Below the pieces are notes generated by a model. It had not been told where the DNA came from and did not search any database. It worked only from the letters and a program-made list of their open reading frames with translations. A stretch of 43,602 nucleotides of DNA from a virus. The translations under genes were made by a program, and so were the position numbers. The stretch covers positions 1 through 43,602 of IMG/VR virus record IMGVR_UViG_3300009177_000063, one strand, 5' to 3'. This document shows positions 40,070 through 43,602 of this stretch, one piece after another. The stretch's first letter is position 1, and each line of letters starts with the position of its first letter.

Positions 40070-40105
40070 CCCCGGGCAAGCGAGGTTTACGGCGCCGGCC
40101 CGGGG
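40070..40105 (+). ncRNA. GC-rich stem-loop in the non-coding region
   Basis: CCCCGGG (40070-40076) pairs with CCCGGGG (40099-40105). Just before it, CGGCC and GGCCG arms plus GCT/AGC form another stem. This suggests a structured RNA or folded DNA. Confidence 0.35.
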
Positions 40106-40175
40106 TGAAAAACACGCTGTGTAGGTTATTTCATTCGGTTGCTCCTGGGGTTGAGGGTTAAGCCGGGGGTCTGGA

Positions 40176-40559
40176 TCAATCCAGGTCCGGCGTTGCTTCT
40201 GCCGCGCGTTCCGGGCTATCCGTCGGCGAGGGCAGAAAAGGGTTGAGGCTTTCAAACATGGCCCGCGCGCCTTTGGATTTGGCGTCCTGCTGGCATTCGC
40301 GGAACGTCATCCAGGGCGCGATCTCGTGACCGTCGGCGGTGGTCTCGCTGTAGCCATTGCGCCAGTCATAACCGGGCTTGCCGTTCCCGCGTTCGATGCG
40401 GCCTCGGAACGTGTAAACGATAGTCGGAACAGGTTCGGCGAAGTCGGCGCCGCAGTTCGGGCATTGGACGGCGTTGCTCTGGGTCGTGACTTCCGGCCTC
40501 ACGTTGCATTCGTCAGTGGGGAAGGAAGCTTTGCAGTCGGGGCAAGTGTAGGTTTTCAT
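40176..40559 (-). CDS. Zinc-ribbon protein, 127 aa
   Basis: Start at MKTYTCPDCKASF. CPDC (6-9) and CPNCGADF (about 33-40) make a zinc ribbon. The rest contains a beta region (TIVYTFRGRIERGNGKPG) and a disordered tail. It follows the 97-aa gene by two bases. Confidence 0.65.
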   Translation of the reverse strand: MKTYTCPDCKASFPTDECNVRPEVTTQSNAVQCPNCGADFAEPVPTIVYTFRGRIERGNGKPGYDWRNGYSETTADGHEIAPWMTFRECQQDAKSKGARAMFESLNPFLPSPTDSPERAAEATPDLD

Positions 40560-40561
40560 GA

Positions 40562-40855
40562 TCAATCCCAGGATCCAACCGCACAACGGTTGTGCAAGTC
40601 AACTGTGTGGCTGAAGCCCAGCCAGCAACAAGAGCACTTCGGATGATAACGGATATTGCCCTCGCCGTGGGGATAATCGCGCGCCACCGAGGACACGTCA
40701 TCTTTGCCGGCGGCGAAGCGCCTTTCATTCACCGGCCTTTTCTCCGTGAAGCTGGTGTAGGTGTCAACTCGGAACCATCCGCCGCCATCGCGGTCACGGT
40801 ACGGGGTCCCGATTTGGTTTGTCCCGTACTTCAGTGTTTCAATCGTGCCGATCAT
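40562..40855 (-). CDS. Hypothetical protein, 97 aa
   Basis: The ATG is preceded by a strong GGGAGG at 7 bases, so it is chosen over an upstream ATG. PYRDRDGGGWFRVDTYTSFT, then CSCCWLGF: beta-rich with a Cys cluster. Unknown family. Confidence 0.65.
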   Translation of the reverse strand: MIGTIETLKYGTNQIGTPYRDRDGGGWFRVDTYTSFTEKRPVNERRFAAGKDDVSSVARDYPHGEGNIRYHPKCSCCWLGFSHTVDLHNRCAVGSWD

Positions 40856-40926
40856 AGCATTGCCTCCCGTGCAATCTCGCGTGTGGCCTTTGTGTTCAAG
40901 TGTTTCGCGCATAGTCTTATCCTCGA

Positions 40927-41106
40927 TTAGCGTTTTATATACGCGTTTACTCCCACGACAACCGGCTTGCCGTCAATCAGGACGGAGGTTGTCAAATTGC
41001 CGTGCGAGCTGGCGACGACAAGAGTTTTCCCGGAAGCACTAGGCGCCGGCGTGGGGTTAATGGGCAGGGTTAGCACCAAGTTACCGTCTTTTATTTCAGC
41101 TTTCAT
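40927..41106 (-). CDS. Small phage protein, 59 aa
   Basis: SASGKTLVVASSHGNLTTSV followed by LIDGKPVVVGVNAYIKR matches a small phage family with a conserved SGKTLVVAS core. It heads the divergent minus set. Function unknown. Confidence 0.65.
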   Translation of the reverse strand: MKAEIKDGNLVLTLPINPTPAPSASGKTLVVASSHGNLTTSVLIDGKPVVVGVNAYIKR

Positions 41107-41441
41107 TTTGTTTCTCTGTTCTCTGTTGGGTCAGACGTGATTGCCTGACTGAGTGGAATATAGCAGAGGGGATGCCAAGAGATTTTGAGCGTGAGCCGAA
41201 AGGGGTCAGTGTAATATTTTGCTGTACTCGAGCCTGGAACAGCTCGCAATGGCCTATTTAGGCAGCCACTTTGAGCCGATTAACATTGAACGAAAAGGAC
41301 TTCTGTAAAAACCGCCGACTTTTGCCTTTGCGACAAATAACCCACTTTCACCCAATTACAGCCGAATCAAAGTCGCGATCATGCTGTAAAGACTTCTTAC
41401 ACTAATTTTGGCCTAGTGAGCTATTCACGCTCAAAATCCAT
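41107..41441. other. Divergent intergenic region
   Basis: About 335 bases with no convincing frame, between a leftward and a rightward operon. Its right edge leads into the sigma-54 site, so upstream activator sites for an enhancer protein could lie here, though no clear dyad is visible. Confidence 0.45.
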
Positions 41442-41457
41442 TGGCACGGTGGTTGCT
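41442..41457 (+). promoter_or_regulatory. Sigma-54-type promoter, -24/-12
   Basis: TGGCACG-N4-TTGCT matches the full sigma-54 consensus (TGGCACGN4TTGCW) with no mismatch. The start of transcription would be near 41468, three bases before the ATG at 41471. Such promoters need an ATP-using activator, so the next operon may be switched by host signals. Confidence 0.6.
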
Positions 41458-41470
41458 TAGGTTGGCGTGA

Positions 41471-41884
41471 ATGAATGCGATTACAACAAGACCTTTGGCC
41501 GATTTCATTCGTGAAGTCGGATTGACGATGACGAGCGAACAGACGGACTCTAACCCACACATGGAGGACTCCGGCAATATGGATCACTGGAAGTGTCTGC
41601 TCCGTTGCGGGCGATCCAGGATGACGATCCATTTTTCAAAAGGCGTGGGGCACCACGGAAGCGAGCCGGAGGTTGACGAAGTGATTGATTGCCTGGCGTC
41701 TGATTCGGCTGGCGTGGAGAATGCCAGCACGTTTGAAAACTGGTGCGACGAGTACGGGTACGATCACGACAGCCGCAAAGCGGAAAAGACTTACAAGGTA
41801 TGTCTGGACCAAGCGGCGAAGCTCAAAAAGTTTTTGGGCGAATCCGCATTTGAAACCCTGCTTTGGAATATTGATAGGCTTTAA
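41471..41884 (+). CDS. Common phage/plasmid small protein, 137 aa
   Basis: ADFIREVGLTMTSEQTDSNP, then MDHWKCLLRCGRSRMTIHFS, DCLASDSAGVENASTFENWC, YGYDHDSRKAEKTYKVC: a widespread, very conserved family of unknown function. The ATG follows the sigma-54 site directly. Confidence 0.75.
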   Translation: MNAITTRPLADFIREVGLTMTSEQTDSNPHMEDSGNMDHWKCLLRCGRSRMTIHFSKGVGHHGSEPEVDEVIDCLASDSAGVENASTFENWCDEYGYDHDSRKAEKTYKVCLDQAAKLKKFLGESAFETLLWNIDRL

Positions 41885-41943
41885 TTCCAGCCAACTTTCC
41901 CCCGTTCTGGTCCCACTTGGGGCCAGACCGGAAGAAAGACAAA

Positions 41944-42153
41944 ATGAAAACCTACGTTGAAATTAAGCGGTCAGAAGTGCCCGGTGGGGTGCGATTCGAC
42001 GTGCCGCGCCGCAACCAGGGGCAGATTGTTGAGATTGCTTACGGCGGTTTTGCTCGCAGCGAACACGACGAAGGAGACCCGTACAAGCGAGAGACAGACC
42101 GCAGCTTGCCGGCGGAGCAACGAACAAAATTCTACAAACTCCGCACCGCCTAA
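41944..42153 (+). CDS. Hypothetical protein, 69 aa
   Basis: The ATG beginning MKTYVEIKRSEVPGG has GGAAG upstream and is chosen over an earlier ATG. Charged beta/helical chain. Unknown. Confidence 0.6.
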   Translation: MKTYVEIKRSEVPGGVRFDVPRRNQGQIVEIAYGGFARSEHDEGDPYKRETDRSLPAEQRTKFYKLRTA

Positions 42154-42500
42154 TGACCCCCCAAACACAAATCCCCCTTTACGAGGACGATCTAGTCGCC
42201 GTGTTTCCAGACTACGAGTTGCGCGGCGGCCGCAGCGTCATCGTGATTCACCGCGGCAGCCGGGCCATGAGCATGGAATCAACCGCAACCTGGGGTAAAC
42301 GCATCCGCAAGTATTGGCTGGATCTGATGGCGAGGAAGTGCGTTGTGCATCCCGACCGCCAGGCGGCCCGTTACTCGTGGAAACCCAAAATGCCCGGCGA
42401 GATGATCCCCGTCTGTGCCGAGTGTGGGGACGGAAGCCCGCAGTCAATCAATGCAATTTTTCAAACCCGGGCGGCGATGGTGCGCGCGGGGAAACTGTGA
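42153..42500 (+). CDS. Hypothetical protein, 115 aa
   Basis: One-base overlap (TAATG). It has a beta-rich start (LVAVFPDYELRGGRSVIVIH) and a CVVHPDR...CAEC metal-like pair. Unknown. Confidence 0.6.
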   Translation: MTPQTQIPLYEDDLVAVFPDYELRGGRSVIVIHRGSRAMSMESTATWGKRIRKYWLDLMARKCVVHPDRQAARYSWKPKMPGEMIPVCAECGDGSPQSINAIFQTRAAMVRAGKL

Positions 42501-42504
42501 TCGT

Positions 42505-42738
42505 ATGAATAAAAATCAAACTGCACGCGCCGAGCATCTTGCTTGGTGCAAGACCCGGGCGCTCGGGTACGTGGACCTTGGCGACATGGCTTCAGCCCTC
42601 GCCAGTATGGGCAGCGATCTGGACAAGCACCCGCAGACAAAAGGCCACCCCGGGACCGAACTGGGCACAATGCTACTCATTAACGGGAACCTGGGGACAG
42701 CCGCAGAAATGCGCAAATTCATCGAGGGATTCAACTAA
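42505..42738 (+). CDS. Common phage protein, 77 aa
   Basis: EHLAWCKTRALGYVDLGDMA, then MGSDLDKHPQTKGHPGTELG, and the end MRKFIEGFN match a very widespread small phage family. Function unknown. Confidence 0.75.
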   Translation: MNKNQTARAEHLAWCKTRALGYVDLGDMASALASMGSDLDKHPQTKGHPGTELGTMLLINGNLGTAAEMRKFIEGFN

Positions 42739-42878
42739 TGACCGACCCCGAACTATTCTTCGGCGCCCTGTTCATCCTGGGCGCGGTGATTTCCGCCTTC
42801 TCCATTGGCCGCGCGTGGGGCAAGTGCGAGCAGGAGATCCAAACGTTCAAAACCGTATTTCACATCCGCAGAAACTAA
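42738..42878 (+). CDS. Small one-helix membrane protein, 46 aa
   Basis: DPELFFGALFILGAVISAFS gives one transmembrane helix, then a charged tail. TAATG junctions on both sides. Function unknown. Confidence 0.65.
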   Translation: MTDPELFFGALFILGAVISAFSIGRAWGKCEQEIQTFKTVFHIRRN

Positions 42879-43276
42879 TGGGCCAGTTCAAAATCAATCC
42901 CGAGCCGTGCTCCTCCTGCCCGTATCGCCGCGACACGCCACCCGGCATTTGGGATCGCGAGGAGTACGACAAGCTTCCGGCCTGGGACGATGAAAAAAAC
43001 ATGGCCGCTGGCGCGTTCCTGTGCCACCAAGGACAACGGCAATTCCTGTGCCGTGGCTGGTCTGAGGTCCATCATCGCAACTGGGCGGTGAGAATTGCCC
43101 TGTTGCAGTGCGCGCCGCCGCCAGGAGGCTGGAAGCCGTGCGCGGCGCCGCTTTACGAGACCGGTGCAAAAGCGCGGCTTGCTGGTCTGCGTGGCATCAA
43201 GAAGCCCGGCAAAGCGGCGCGGCAGACGATTGCCAAGCTGATTAAGGCGCGGGCTGAAAAAGGAGTTGACTCGTGA
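42878..43276 (+). CDS. DUF6283-like protein
   Basis: 132 aa. CSSCPYRRDTPPGIWDREEY, then FLCHQGQRQFLCRGWSEVHH: the Cys/His pattern of DUF6283, which likely binds metal. Start shares one base with the upstream stop (TAATG). Confidence 0.75.
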   Translation: MGQFKINPEPCSSCPYRRDTPPGIWDREEYDKLPAWDDEKNMAAGAFLCHQGQRQFLCRGWSEVHHRNWAVRIALLQCAPPPGGWKPCAAPLYETGAKARLAGLRGIKKPGKAARQTIAKLIKARAEKGVDS

Positions 43277-43602
43277 GGCACAACGTGCCATTGTTTCATC
43301 GTTCGGGCCGTAGTGGGCCTGCAAGCGATGAAAAAGAACAATTTAGATTCCTGTTCTACTCACTTACGACTGCCGCCAGGTGGTCGCGGGTGCTCCGCGC
43401 TTGTGGAGTCCACTACAGAACAGGTTTCGTACCCAAGTTGAGCAATCAGCTTGGGGATTTTTCCTGTCGGCTTGAACCATTGCCGTTCAGCGGTGAGAAA
43501 TGGACGCGAGGGTCGGCAATGGATTGCGGTACTCGGGAACTGATTACTACCGCACACGTGGGCGCGAATGGGCCAGAGCGTGATTCAGCAGCCTTATACC
43601 CA
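43273..43602 (+). CDS. Partial gene at the right edge
   Basis: GTG overlaps the preceding stop (GTGA). Open for 110 codons to the window end (HNVPLFHRSGRSGPASDEKE and so on). No family is recognised. Base use is like its neighbours. Confidence 0.5.
   Translation, partial: MRHNVPLFHRSGRSGPASDEKEQFRFLFYSLTTAARWSRVLRACGVHYRTGFVPKLSNQLGDFSCRLEPLPFSGEKWTRGSAMDCGTRELITTAHVGANGPERDSAALYP

Larger units (their letters stand above)
39139..40175. other. 1 kb non-coding region with operator and folded GC-rich tract
   Basis: No frame here looks like a real protein: several long frames overlap on both strands with biased, low-complexity composition. The left part is AT-richer and includes repeats; the centre has a nine-A run; the right part is GC-rich and folds. 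A replication origin, a regulatory hub, or a host-derived repeat are possible. Confidence 0.5.

Noticed and set aside
39789-40161. Two overlapping plus-strand frames, rich in Gly/Arg/Trp
   Set aside because: Likely spurious translation of a GC-rich folded or repeated tract.
39719-40255. Long minus-strand frame in the non-coding region
   Set aside because: Pro/Arg/Thr-biased with no fold-like pattern. Competing frames of equal length exist on the other strand, and the 3' end of the 127-aa gene overlaps it.
1-43602. tRNA genes or a CRISPR array
   Set aside because: I saw no cloverleaf-like set with a T-loop and no regularly spaced direct repeats. This is a read by eye; tRNAscan would settle the first.

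Overview
The window is a stretch of a tailed double-stranded DNA phage (or prophage-like) genome. The diagnostic genes are a large terminase subunit, a portal-sized protein, a probable scaffold and major capsid protein, fibre-like proteins, a DnaB-type helicase, an ERF-type annealing protein and a YqaJ-type exonuclease. Most genes are packed head to tail with ATGA, GTGA or TAATG junctions. No tRNA, CRISPR array, integrase or endolysin is recognisable. Both ends cut genes: a minus-strand tail gene runs off the left edge and a plus-strand gene runs off the right edge. The host is an inference. Several structural proteins are rich in Asn/Thr, carry Sec, Tat or lipoprotein signals, and one ends in a fibronectin-like module of a style common in secreted proteins of Verrucomicrobiota, so a member of that phylum is my best guess.

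Layout. 1-10361 (minus) holds head and connector genes, read leftwards: a small acidic protein, the portal, two small connectors, a scaffold-like protein, the probable capsid protein closed by a clear terminator, an HNH gene closed by its own terminator, two small proteins, and a tail protein carrying a degenerate purple-acid-phosphatase domain. 10413-12403 (plus) holds a small CxxC protein, a GroES-like co-chaperonin and the terminase. 12374-21460 (minus) holds small regulators, a fibronectin-like protein, a lipoprotein, several small membrane proteins that are lysis candidates, and three fibre-like genes with export signals, interrupted by a plus-strand HNH gene at 19018. 21541-26393 (minus) is the recombination block: YqaJ exonuclease with a LAGLIDADG intein, an ERF protein, two HNH-type genes and an RHH repressor at its head.

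26492-37968 (plus) is a long early or replication operon: a replisome-organiser-like protein, the DnaB helicase, a KH-domain protein, a RusA-like resolvase whose motifs are scattered over two frames, an ASCH-like protein, zinc-finger proteins, a PD-(D/E)XK nuclease and many small proteins. 37984-39138 (minus) holds a second replication-initiator-like gene and another HNH gene. 39139-40175 is a roughly 1 kb non-coding region with operator-like palindromes and GC-rich folded sequence. 40176-41106 (minus) and 41471-43602 (plus) are two divergent sets of small phage genes. The plus set is headed by a perfect match to a sigma-54 promoter.

Points of most interest are the phosphatase-fold tail protein in which every canonical metal ligand appears substituted, the exported or Tat-targeted fibre proteins, the intein that sits on the exonuclease active-site motif and lacks the usual penultimate histidine, the sigma-54 promoter, a roughly 105-nt wobble-paired hairpin ahead of an HNH gene, and a heavy load of homing-type nucleases.
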